A DNA stretch of 64,000 nt from Ruegeria sp. AD91A (lineage in GTDB: Bacteria; Pseudomonadota; Alphaproteobacteria; Rhodobacterales; Rhodobacteraceae): positions 2,480,001 through 2,544,000 of the forward strand of contig NZ_CP031946.1 of the NCBI RefSeq assembly GCF_003443535.1, in the 5' to 3' direction. The translations under genes were made by a program, and so were the position numbers. Of the stretch, positions 8,340-16,486 are shown piece by piece (positions within the stretch are counted from its first letter, which is position 1; each line of letters begins with the position of its first letter). The notes beneath the pieces are model-generated. The model did not search any database, was not told the DNA's origin, and worked only from the letters and a program-made list of their open reading frames with translations.

Positions 8340-10167
8340 CGCGCATAGCCTCTGTATCGACCTGCAATCCAAACGTAGTGGCCAGCCACAGCAACAGCCG
8401 CTCACCCGGCCCCATTTCAGCGCGCACGCGCAAAACCTCATTGGCCATGGCCGGGCGGTCTGTGATCAGACCATCCACCCCCATCGAGGCCATTCTGGAC
8501 ATCTGCAACGGATCATTCACAGTCCAGACGTAGATATCCTTGCCCGCGTCCTGCACCTTGCGGATCAGTCCCGGTGTCACCATGCCTGCATTGACCGCAA
8601 CAAATTCGCCTTCAAGCCCCGACAGATCCCCGACAGCCGTGGCCGCCAGCACGCCGGAGCGCCAGTCGGGGCGTAACTTTTTCATCTTTTGCACAGCCGG
8701 GTACTTCAGCGACATGGTAGCAATGTCGCCCTGCATCCCGAGCTCTTCGACAAGGTGGATCACCCGGTTTTCCAAATCAACGTCATGACCATAGTATTTC
8801 AGTTCGATAAGGACCTTGGACTTGCCCCTGGCCGCTTCCAGAACCTCTCGCAGGGTCGGGGTCCGCTCTGCGGCGTATTCCGGCCCGAACCAGCTTCCAA
8901 TGTCGATATCAGCCACATCCTGTATCGTAGCATCCCAGACCTTCAGGTTGACGCCGGCCAACTTCATGAAATCGCTGTCATGGGCCACGATAATCACATC
9001 ATCCGCCGTTTCCTGAACGTCTATCTCAACCCAGTCCGCACCATCCTCGATCGCTTTCAAGACCGAGGCCATTGTGTTTTCCGGTCGTAAAGCCGCAGCG
9101 CCCCGGTGACCGATGACCTCAGCATGATCCGGCGCCTGCACCCGTTCCAGCAGGCTTTGACCGAACCAAAGGCCAATGCCCAATGCCGCCAGGGCCGCTG
9201 CGACAGTCACAAGTACAGGTACGCGGACCCTTCGGGGTTCGGGATGGGGAACTTCTTTTGTCTCAGCTTCGAAAAACGCGTCCAGCACAACCGCCAGCGC
9301 GCCCAGCGCTGTTGCCGCCAGAACCAACCCCGCCAAGGACCAAAGCCCTGCGATGATCAGGCTGAGGATCAATGCCAGTCTGAGGCTGCCGCCTTCCTGC
9401 ACCGGCACAAGCGCAAACAACAAACTTGCCATTGCAGCTATCAACGCCGCAATCACAAGCCGCATTCCCAGCCAAAGGGCAAGTTCGATCTTCAAACGCC
9501 CGCGCTTGCCTTCCATCTTTTGTTCGCTTTTGGCGAATGCTCCGCGTGGTGAAGCACCTTCAAACAGGACCAAGTGCAGGGCCAGTGCCCATCCGGACAG
9601 ACGACGAATCAACACCCATGCCAACGCAAGACCGACAAGTCCAATAAGAACCACGGCCACCTGAAAGGCCGGAGGGTGGAACGTCAGGTAATAATTGATG
9701 TCATATTCCGTCAGCGTCCACCATGCGATCAACCCCGCGATGGCCACAAACGGCAGGGCAAGCAGCAAGACACGCAGGATGAACCGAACGGCAAACCCGA
9801 ACAGTGCCGGAAAGCGGGACAGGTTCAGTGCCAGCGCCGCGCCCCCTGCGCGCCAGGGGTCGCCTTCCCCCATGCGCAAGGACCCGGCCATGACCGAGAA
9901 CACAAAGACCTCGGCCAGCAAAAACAGGCTGAGCACCGCGACACCCGCGATGAACCCTGCCGGAGACAGCAGGAACATCGCAATGTCCTGGTCGGTCAGA
10001 GCGGTCTGATCTGACAGAGAGACCGCCAGATTGACGGCCACGGCCACACCCGGTGCGATCAACGCCACCAACAGCAAACGCACAGCGACATAGATTGGCA
10101 CAAAGACCCAACGCCGGGCCCAAGCTTCGGCGTAGGCATGTGTTACTGCTTGAAAAATTGTTGTCAC
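8326..10167 (-). CDS. Membrane-anchored glycerophosphodiester phosphodiesterase
   Basis: 613 residues in two parts. Residues 1-~340 hold about eight hydrophobic segments resembling the membrane domain of long GDPD proteins; residues ~350-585 are a GDPD TIM-barrel. The catalytic signature is IGHRGAAALRPENT (His354) with VEIDVQ and VAHD following, and IELK and WTVND later. Expected reaction: hydrolysis of glycerophosphodiesters to glycerol-3-phosphate and an alcohol. Transcribed just before the PLA2-like gene, whose products (lysolipids, then glycerophosphodiesters) it could use. Confidence 0.92.
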   Translation of the reverse strand: MTTIFQAVTHAYAEAWARRWVFVPIYVAVRLLLVALIAPGVAVAVNLAVSLSDQTALTDQDIAMFLLSPAGFIAGVAVLSLFLLAEVFVFSVMAGSLRMGEGDPWRAGGAALALNLSRFPALFGFAVRFILRVLLLALPFVAIAGLIAWWTLTEYDINYYLTFHPPAFQVAVVLIGLVGLALAWVLIRRLSGWALALHLVLFEGASPRGAFAKSEQKMEGKRGRLKIELALWLGMRLVIAALIAAMASLLFALVPVQEGGSLRLALILSLIIAGLWSLAGLVLAATALGALAVVLDAFFEAETKEVPHPEPRRVRVPVLVTVAAALAALGIGLWFGQSLLERVQAPDHAEVIGHRGAAALRPENTMASVLKAIEDGADWVEIDVQETADDVIIVAHDSDFMKLAGVNLKVWDATIQDVADIDIGSWFGPEYAAERTPTLREVLEAARGKSKVLIELKYYGHDVDLENRVIHLVEELGMQGDIATMSLKYPAVQKMKKLRPDWRSGVLAATAVGDLSGLEGEFVAVNAGMVTPGLIRKVQDAGKDIYVWTVNDPLQMSRMASMGVDGLITDRPAMANEVLRVRAEMGPGERLLLWLATTFGLQVDTEAMRDESP

Positions 10168-10223
10168 GTGGCGGCCTCCGGACTGATGCAGTCATTCAAA
10201 GGCGCGCACGCGTGAATTGCAAG

Positions 10224-10676
10224 TCAGCTGTCATTCAGATCCGCAGCTAGACGGAACCCGATACGGTTGGCAGGTTTATCCTCGACGGATTTAGGCAAAG
10301 CGCGCAGCATCACATTCAACTGACTGACATGCTGCACCAGTTGCGTGCGGGCCCCGGCCCCGCCCGATCCATAAAAAGTAATCATGTCGGGGTCGAAATA
10401 CCCCATCCCCTCGATCCGCATTACGCCGGCATCGCCACCGGTGAAGCCCATGGCGACTTCGTGATCACCGTCCAGCGTCTTTTCGAAGTTCTGGATGTAC
10501 ATGATCAAGCGTTCGTAAGCCCATTGCGCAGGGCTTTTGTTCTTGACCGGCTTCTTCAAGCTCTCGGGCAGGTCCTTGGCACCGGATTGAGCGTTGGGAT
10601 CTGCGTGCACCTCATGACACCGCGGCAAAGCAGCGGCTTCGGCGGCCTCGGCCGAGGTTTCGATTTGGTCCTGCAT
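10224..10676 (-). CDS. DUF6173 family protein
   Basis: 150 residues, soluble, no signal peptide. The N-terminal ~45 residues are Ala/Glu-rich and probably disordered; a conserved-looking core starts at AQWAYERLIMYIQNFEK and includes a Gly-rich stretch (FYGSGGAG) and VSQLNVMLRALPK. I connect it from memory with the DUF6173 family of Rhodobacteraceae; no function is known. It ends the run dehydrogenase, MBL hydrolase, this gene, with only four bases from the MBL gene. Confidence 0.78.
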   Translation of the reverse strand: MQDQIETSAEAAEAAALPRCHEVHADPNAQSGAKDLPESLKKPVKNKSPAQWAYERLIMYIQNFEKTLDGDHEVAMGFTGGDAGVMRIEGMGYFDPDMITFYGSGGAGARTQLVQHVSQLNVMLRALPKSVEDKPANRIGFRLAADLNDS

Positions 10677-10680
10677 TCTT

Positions 10681-11727
10681 CTACCCTTTGCGCTGATACA
10701 GCCATGCCCCGTCGGCGCGTTGCGTCCGGGTTACTGCACCAATGTGGTAGAGATGATTCACATGCGCAACCGCCTCAACAAGCGCAAGCCCATATTCACC
10801 TTCACGGATCGTGCGCTTGAACAGAGGCAGAAAACAATCGGCGGCAGCTCTGGGCTGATCCAGATGTTTCAACAGGCGATCCAAAGCGCCGTGGTGGTTG
10901 TCGATAAGCTGCCTCATTCTAAGCGGCAGACCCGTAAAAGGCAGCTTGTGCCCGCCAAGGACCAGATGATCGGGCCGGACAAGCGTTTGCAAACGCTCGC
11001 AGGCTTCCAGCCACGCTGAAACCGGATCGGCCATCGGTTCGGTGGCATAGACGCCCAGATTGGGACTGATCGAGCTGAGAATCTGATCGCCGCTCAACAC
11101 CAGATTGTCATCACGGCTCCAGAAGGTGGCGTGTTCCGGCGCGTGGCCATTGCCCATATGAACGTCCCAGTCGCGGCCACCCATTCGGATCACGTCGCCC
11201 TGCTTGATCCGTTTAAAGCCCAGCGGCATGGGATAGACCGTGTCGGCAAAGTTGAACGGACGATCCTTCATCCGCTCATTCAAAACCTCGGGTGCCATGC
11301 CCGCGCAGCGATAGAAATCAAGCGTCTCCTGCGGCCATGTTTCCTGCACATCCAGCGTCAGCATTCGCGCAAACAGCCATGAGGTGCGGCTTGTGACCAG
11401 CTCGGCCCCGTGCTCCGACTGAAACCACCCGGCATTGCCGACATGGTCAGGATGATGATGCGTCACCACCACACGGGTGATCGGTTTGCCCCCGAGGGGC
11501 CCACCCATCAGGGTTTCCCAGATACGCCGCGTCTTGTTCGACGACAGCCCGGTATCAATCACCGTCCAACCTTCGCCATCGTCCAGTGCGTAGATATTGA
11601 CGTGATCCAGCGCCATCGGAAGAGGCAGGCGCATCCATAGAACGCCCTCGGCAACCTCGACGGCCTCACCCGGCGCAGGCGGTTCAGCCCACGGATACCT
11701 GATCCCCGAAACGCGATCCCCGTCCAT
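10681..11727 (-). CDS. MBL fold metallo-hydrolase
   Basis: 348 residues. The zinc-binding signature THHHPDHVG lies at about residues 89-97, and later Gly-His and Asp ligands (MGNGHAPEH, LSGDQIL) complete a dinuclear metallo-beta-lactamase site. A C-terminal winged-helix-like part (~265-348) is typical of the glyoxalase II/LACTB2-like group. The ATG at 11727 overlaps the dehydrogenase TGA by one base (TGATG); a GTG at 11730 is an equally possible start. Co-transcription with an acyl-CoA dehydrogenase suggests thioester or ester substrates (inference). Confidence 0.9.
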   Translation of the reverse strand: MDGDRVSGIRYPWAEPPAPGEAVEVAEGVLWMRLPLPMALDHVNIYALDDGEGWTVIDTGLSSNKTRRIWETLMGGPLGGKPITRVVVTHHHPDHVGNAGWFQSEHGAELVTSRTSWLFARMLTLDVQETWPQETLDFYRCAGMAPEVLNERMKDRPFNFADTVYPMPLGFKRIKQGDVIRMGGRDWDVHMGNGHAPEHATFWSRDDNLVLSGDQILSSISPNLGVYATEPMADPVSAWLEACERLQTLVRPDHLVLGGHKLPFTGLPLRMRQLIDNHHGALDRLLKHLDQPRAAADCFLPLFKRTIREGEYGLALVEAVAHVNHLYHIGAVTRTQRADGAWLYQRKG

Positions 11728-13430
11728 CACGCCGCCAATTCGTCTGGGCTGAGCGAAAAGAGATCATCCGCCCCGCTTTGCACCCGCGCCAGAAGGCCGG
11801 AATGCTCGGGCAACAAGGCGTTGATGTAGTATCGCGCCAGCTTGGCCCGTGGTCCTTCCGGATCGGCCAGTGCCGCGGACAGGTGATAGTGCCCGCCAAG
11901 CACCCGGGCAAACGCCTGAAGATATGCCGTTGCGCCTGCAAATCGATCGTTCATGTCGTCCTGCGCCACCAACCATTCGGTGGCCTCGCGCAGGGTTTCT
12001 GTTGCCTCCCACACAGGACCGGCCAAATCGGGCATCGTCGTACGCGCGTGTTCTGCCTGTTCTTCGATCTCGTCCAGAAGGTTCGACGCCGCCTCGCCGC
12101 CGTCCATCATTTTGCGCGCAACAAGGTCCATGGCCTGAATGCCATCGGTTCCCTCGTAAATCGCGGTCACGCGAACATCGCGGGAATACTGCGCCGCACC
12201 TGTTTCTTCGACAAAGCCCATGCCCCCATGCACCTGCACGCCGGTTTCAGCCACGCTTATTCCGGTCCGGGCCCCAAAGTTTTTGCCGATTGGCGTCAAC
12301 AACGCGGCCCGCGCGACCCAGTCTGTGTCGCCGGTGGCTTTCGCCATATCAATCGCCGTTGCGTTGGCCATGAGAATCGCACGCGCAGCAAAGATATCGG
12401 CGCGCATATCCATGATCATGCGACGCACATCCGCATGATCGATGATCGTACCCGAAGGCGTCCTGCCCTGCTTACGCTCCAGCGCATAGGCCAAAGCGTG
12501 CTGATAGGCGCCTTCCGCAACGCCCACACCCTGGCCACCCACACCCAGGCGGGCGTTGTTCATCATGGTAAACATGGCCGCCATACCACCATGTTCCTTA
12601 CCGACAAGCCATCCTTTGGCGCCGTCATATTGCATCACGCAGGTGGGTGAGCCATGCAGGCCCATCTTGTGTTCGACAGAAACAACCTTCAGGTCGTTGG
12701 CCACGCCGGGGTTTCCAGCCGCATCGGGGATGTATTTCGGTACCAGAAACAAGGAAATGCCCTTGGTGCCGGGCACACCGTCCGGCAGACGGGCCAGAAC
12801 CAGATGGCAGACATTTTCAGCAAAGTCGTTGTCGCCCCAGGAAATGAAGATCTTCTGCCCGGTCACTGAGTAGGTGCCATCACCGTTTGGTTCGGCCTTC
12901 GAGGTCAGCGCACCGACATCCGATCCGGCCTGTGCTTCGGTCAGGTTCATGGTGGCAGACCACTCACCGGAAATCATTTTGGGCAGATACAGCGACTTCA
13001 GTTCGTCGCTGGCGTGATGTTCCAGCGCCTCGATCTGGCCCTGCGCCATCAGCGGAGCAAGTTGCAGCGACAGGCAAGCGGCGCTCATCATCTCGTTCAC
13101 GGCAGTAGTGATGGCCATCGGTAGGCCCATACCGCCAAATTGAGGATCAGCGCTGATCCCGATCCACCCGCCTTCGGCAATCGCCTTCCAGCCATCGGCA
13201 TAGCCCGGAGAACTGCGCAGCACGCCATTCTCAAGCCGTGCCGGTTCCAGATCACCGGCACGCTGCAATGGAGCCAGAACCTCTTCGCTCATCTTGGCTG
13301 CTTCGGTCAGGATGGCGCTGACGACATCGGCGCTGGCATCCGCGAAAGTCTCGGTGGCGGCGACCTGGTCGAACCCGACGACATGGTCCAGTAGAAATTG
13401 ATAATCAGAGATTGGGGCGCGATATGGCAT
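11727..13430 (-). CDS. Acyl-CoA dehydrogenase, DmdC-like
   Basis: FAD-dependent dehydrogenase of 567 residues, the long form with an extra C-terminal helical domain found in DmdC (3-methylmercaptopropionyl-CoA dehydrogenase of DMSP demethylation). FAD/substrate motifs include MNLTEAQAGSD (161-171), ITGQK-like VTGQKIFIS (189-197), QVHGGMGF (399-406) and YEGTDGIQ (425-432), where Glu426 is the likely catalytic base. Substrate cannot be fixed from sequence: roseobacters carry several DmdC paralogues. First gene of a three-gene minus-strand unit with the MBL hydrolase and DUF6173. Confidence 0.88.
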   Translation of the reverse strand: MPYRAPISDYQFLLDHVVGFDQVAATETFADASADVVSAILTEAAKMSEEVLAPLQRAGDLEPARLENGVLRSSPGYADGWKAIAEGGWIGISADPQFGGMGLPMAITTAVNEMMSAACLSLQLAPLMAQGQIEALEHHASDELKSLYLPKMISGEWSATMNLTEAQAGSDVGALTSKAEPNGDGTYSVTGQKIFISWGDNDFAENVCHLVLARLPDGVPGTKGISLFLVPKYIPDAAGNPGVANDLKVVSVEHKMGLHGSPTCVMQYDGAKGWLVGKEHGGMAAMFTMMNNARLGVGGQGVGVAEGAYQHALAYALERKQGRTPSGTIIDHADVRRMIMDMRADIFAARAILMANATAIDMAKATGDTDWVARAALLTPIGKNFGARTGISVAETGVQVHGGMGFVEETGAAQYSRDVRVTAIYEGTDGIQAMDLVARKMMDGGEAASNLLDEIEEQAEHARTTMPDLAGPVWEATETLREATEWLVAQDDMNDRFAGATAYLQAFARVLGGHYHLSAALADPEGPRAKLARYYINALLPEHSGLLARVQSGADDLFSLSPDELAA

Positions 13431-13568
13431 GATTTCTCTCGGGGTCTAACGGATCAGAATACATCGGCGGGCTTGGAATCAAGTTCAAGCGCCGGTAAGC
13501 GTGTGGGCCTGAACCGATTACGTACCTTTCCTCAAGTTCCAGGCAACCAAAACGCGGCGTCATCAGAT

Positions 13569-14519
13569 ATGATCTCATCCGGCACACAGGAATTGACGGC
13601 AGATCCCGACGGCATCGCACGGGCTGCCGATATGTTGCGTCAGGGTCTTCTGGTCGCTTTTCCGACCGAAACGGTCTATGGCCTTGGCGGCGACGCCCGC
13701 AACGGTCAGGCCGTCGCGTCGATCTACGAGGCCAAGGGACGGCCCAACTTCAATCCGCTGATCGCCCATGTCGCCTCGGTGGGCGCGGCACAGCGGTTTG
13801 TGCAATGGTCAGATCATGCCGAGCAGCTGGCAAAGGCCTTCTGGCCCGGTCCTGTGACCCTGGTTTTGCCGTTGCGCGAAGGACACGGGATTTCCTCACT
13901 GGTGACCGCCGGGCTGGACACTTTGGCTGTGCGCGTGCCCGCGCACCCGACGGCGCGTGCGCTGCTGGCCGACGTTGATGGGCCCGTCGCGGCCCCCTCG
14001 GCAAATCCTTCGGGTCAGATCAGCCCCACGACGGCAGCTCATGTGTGGTCCGGCCTTGGCGGAAGGATCGCGGCGGTTCTGGACGACGGTCCCTGCGGAG
14101 TGGGTCTGGAATCCACCATAGTCGGTCTGGCTGGAGAGCCCACATTGCTGCGTCCGGGGGGCGTTGCATTGGACCGGATCGAAAGCGTGTTGAACATGCC
14201 TCTGCACCTGCATCAATCCGGCGATCTGCTGACCGCTCCGGGACAGTTGCAGTCGCATTATGCGCCGGATGCGCCTGTGCGCCTGAACGTCACGGCCCGT
14301 CAGGGCGATGAGGTTTTGCTGGGCTTCGGGCCAGTAGAATGCGACCTGAACCTGTCTGTCGAAGGACGTCTGACCGAGGCGGCCGCGAATCTCTTTGCAG
14401 CCTTTCACAGGTTGAACGAGACCGGGCGACCAATTGCCGTATCTCCGATCCCGAACACCGGATTGGGGGCTGCAATCAATGACAGGTTGCGCCGCGCCGC
14501 CGCACCACGCGACAGCTGA
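13569..14519 (+). CDS. L-threonylcarbamoyladenylate synthase (Sua5/YwlC)
   Basis: Makes threonylcarbamoyl-AMP from threonine, bicarbonate and ATP for the t6A37 modification of tRNAs. 316 residues from ATG 13569, the Sua5 (long) form: an N-terminal TsaC/YrdC domain with FPTETVYGLGGDA (31-43), KGRP (56-59) and the SANPSG signature near 143-148, and a C-terminal Sua5 domain joined by a linker containing the proline-rich LRPGG. The longer frame to 13398 is not family-like. Its stop codon abuts the stop of the convergent YqgE gene (TGATCA). Confidence 0.92.
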   Translation: MISSGTQELTADPDGIARAADMLRQGLLVAFPTETVYGLGGDARNGQAVASIYEAKGRPNFNPLIAHVASVGAAQRFVQWSDHAEQLAKAFWPGPVTLVLPLREGHGISSLVTAGLDTLAVRVPAHPTARALLADVDGPVAAPSANPSGQISPTTAAHVWSGLGGRIAAVLDDGPCGVGLESTIVGLAGEPTLLRPGGVALDRIESVLNMPLHLHQSGDLLTAPGQLQSHYAPDAPVRLNVTARQGDEVLLGFGPVECDLNLSVEGRLTEAAANLFAAFHRLNETGRPIAVSPIPNTGLGAAINDRLRRAAAPRDS

Positions 14520-15074
14520 TCAGGCCCGGCCAGCGCTGGCGGATAACGTCAGAGGATCCACACCGAGCGTCGCCAACGCAGCTTCCCATTTTTCGTCATC
14601 GGGCACGTCGAAGACAAGTTTCGTCGTGGCTTCGGTGGTCAGCCAGCCGTTCATGGCAATTTCGTCCTCAAGCTGGCCTGGCCCCCAGCCGGAATAGCCC
14701 AGCGTCAGCATCGAATTCAGCGGTCCGCTGCCAGACGCCAGATCTTCAAGCACATCCAGCGTCGCCGTCATGCTGAATTCCTCGGAAATATGCATCGAAT
14801 GCAGATTGGCCTCATAATCGGAGCCATGCAGGACAAATCCGCGCGACATCTCGACCGGGCCACCGAAATGCACAAGGCGCTCTCCGATGACCGGGATACG
14901 ACAGGCGATGTTCAGTTGCCCCAGCAACGTCTTGATTCGCAGATCCGAAGGCTTGTTCACGATCAATCCCATGGCGCCATCGTCGCCATGGCTGCACATA
15001 TACACCACCGAATGGTCGAATCGCGGATCACCCATTCCGGGCATCGCAATCAACAGTTTTCCGGTCAGGTCCAT
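14520..15074 (-). CDS. YqgE/AlgH family protein
   Basis: 184 residues, the common length for this widespread family of unknown biochemical function. Recognisable conserved features are GKLLIAMPGMGDPRFDHSVVYMCSH-type N-terminus, GLIVNKPS, and later YSGWGPGQLE. Soluble, no signal peptide. Stops back-to-back with the Sua5 gene, so the two transcripts converge. Confidence 0.94.
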   Translation of the reverse strand: MDLTGKLLIAMPGMGDPRFDHSVVYMCSHGDDGAMGLIVNKPSDLRIKTLLGQLNIACRIPVIGERLVHFGGPVEMSRGFVLHGSDYEANLHSMHISEEFSMTATLDVLEDLASGSGPLNSMLTLGYSGWGPGQLEDEIAMNGWLTTEATTKLVFDVPDDEKWEAALATLGVDPLTLSASAGRA

Positions 15075-15225
15075 GGGCCGTCATCTCTTTGTCAGTTCAC
15101 ATCAACAATGGCCCCGCCGCACCATAGTTTGCAAGAGACGAACCCGTATTTCGACGGATTTCATCGCAGTGACCGGATCGTGACTTGGAATCCGCGCCAA
15201 CGACGCGCATTTATGGGGTATGAAG

Positions 15226-16032
15226 ATGTCGATGAAACCTACCGCTGTCGCCGCACTCGCGTGTCTGAGCCTGTCCGTCCCAGTTGCCGCGCAAGGCTTG
15301 GATGACGTGGTCCAGTTGGATGTTCTGGATGGCGGGCGGACGGCCAACGGCACCTACATGTCCGCTTTGAAGCTTACGCTCAAGGATGGCTGGAAGACCT
15401 ACTGGCGCGCGCCAGGAGATTCCGGCATCCCGCCCGAGTTCGACTGGAAGCGATCCAGCAATATCGGCCAGGTGGAAATCATCTGGCCCGCGCCCGAAAT
15501 ATTTGATCAGGATGGCCTACAATCGATTGGCTATGAAAACCAGCTGGTCCTGCCCATTAAGGTCACTCCGCGCAACCCGGCAAAACCGGTCCACCTGAAA
15601 GGCAGGATGGATCTGGGGGTTTGCAAAGACGTTTGCATCCCGGAACGCCTGGATTTCGACCACACGCTCGACGCCGACGCTGATCGCAACCCGGCGATTG
15701 CTGCAGCGCTGGCGCAAAGACCCTATTCCGCGCGCGAAGCACGTGTCACCAAGACCACCTGTAATCTGACGCCCACGAAAGACGGAATGCGGATTGAAGC
15801 TCGGATGACGATGCCGTCTGCGGGTGGCCGCGAAGTCGCTGTTATCGAACCCGGCAATCCTGCTCTTTGGGCCTCGCAACCTGTGTCTCAGAGGCAGGGG
15901 AATACTCTGGTGGCCGAAGCAGAAATCATAAACGCATCAGGTGCAACTTTTGCACTAGACCGGTCCGAGATCCGGATCACCGTTCTGGGTTCCAATCACG
16001 CAGTCGATATTCTGGGCTGCAGCGCGGGCTGA
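15226..16032 (+). CDS. Periplasmic DsbD N-terminal-domain protein (thiol-disulfide)
   Basis: About 268 residues with a signal peptide ending near VPVAAQG. The mature protein resembles the DsbD alpha (N-terminal) domain: GWKTYWRAPGDSGIPPEFDW near the N-terminus and a redox-type pair in LGVCKDVCIPE (CxxxC). Likely receives or passes electrons to periplasmic thiols, perhaps in cytochrome c maturation or copper handling (inference). Three in-frame ATGs (15220, 15226, 15232) are available; GGGG seven bases before 15226 favours that one. Confidence 0.85.
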   Translation: MSMKPTAVAALACLSLSVPVAAQGLDDVVQLDVLDGGRTANGTYMSALKLTLKDGWKTYWRAPGDSGIPPEFDWKRSSNIGQVEIIWPAPEIFDQDGLQSIGYENQLVLPIKVTPRNPAKPVHLKGRMDLGVCKDVCIPERLDFDHTLDADADRNPAIAAALAQRPYSAREARVTKTTCNLTPTKDGMRIEARMTMPSAGGREVAVIEPGNPALWASQPVSQRQGNTLVAEAEIINASGATFALDRSEIRITVLGSNHAVDILGCSAG

Positions 16033-16036
16033 GTCC

Positions 16037-16486
16037 ATGAGCCAATCCCCCAAGATCGGTGCGTTGGCGGTTGTTCTGCATCAGGACAAGGTTCTTCTGG
16101 TTCAGCGCAGCAAACAGCCGGACAAGGGGCTTTGGGGATTCCCCGGCGGCCACGTGGAGTGGGGTGAAACCGTTTTGCAGGCGGCGCAGCGCGAGCTGCA
16201 GGAAGAAACCTCGGTGATTGCGGAACCGTCACATTACCTGAGCAATCTGGATTTGCTGCGCCACGACAAGGCGGGACAGGTTCTGTCCCATTACCTGTTG
16301 GTCGGCGTTGCCTGCCGCTATCAGTCTGGCACACCACAAGCCGGTGACGACGCGCTGGATGCCCGCTGGTTTGCCATCGAGCAGATACGCCGGGGCGACT
16401 TGCCGATGAGCGCGCGGGTCATCGACCTTATGGAACACGCAATCCGCGCGGATCAGGCATCGGCCGATCTTGTGAGCCGCCCATAA
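16037..16486 (+). CDS. NUDIX hydrolase
   Basis: 149 residues. The Nudix box is complete at residues 38-60 (GHVEWGE...RELQEE), so it should hydrolyse a nucleoside-diphosphate-linked substrate with Mg2+; the substrate is not predictable, though GFPGGHVE and the length resemble ADP-ribose/dNTP-type housecleaning members. Starts four bases after the DsbD-like gene. Its last 34 bases overlap the 3' end of the convergent RND pump gene. Confidence 0.92.
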   Translation: MSQSPKIGALAVVLHQDKVLLVQRSKQPDKGLWGFPGGHVEWGETVLQAAQRELQEETSVIAEPSHYLSNLDLLRHDKAGQVLSHYLLVGVACRYQSGTPQAGDDALDARWFAIEQIRRGDLPMSARVIDLMEHAIRADQASADLVSRP

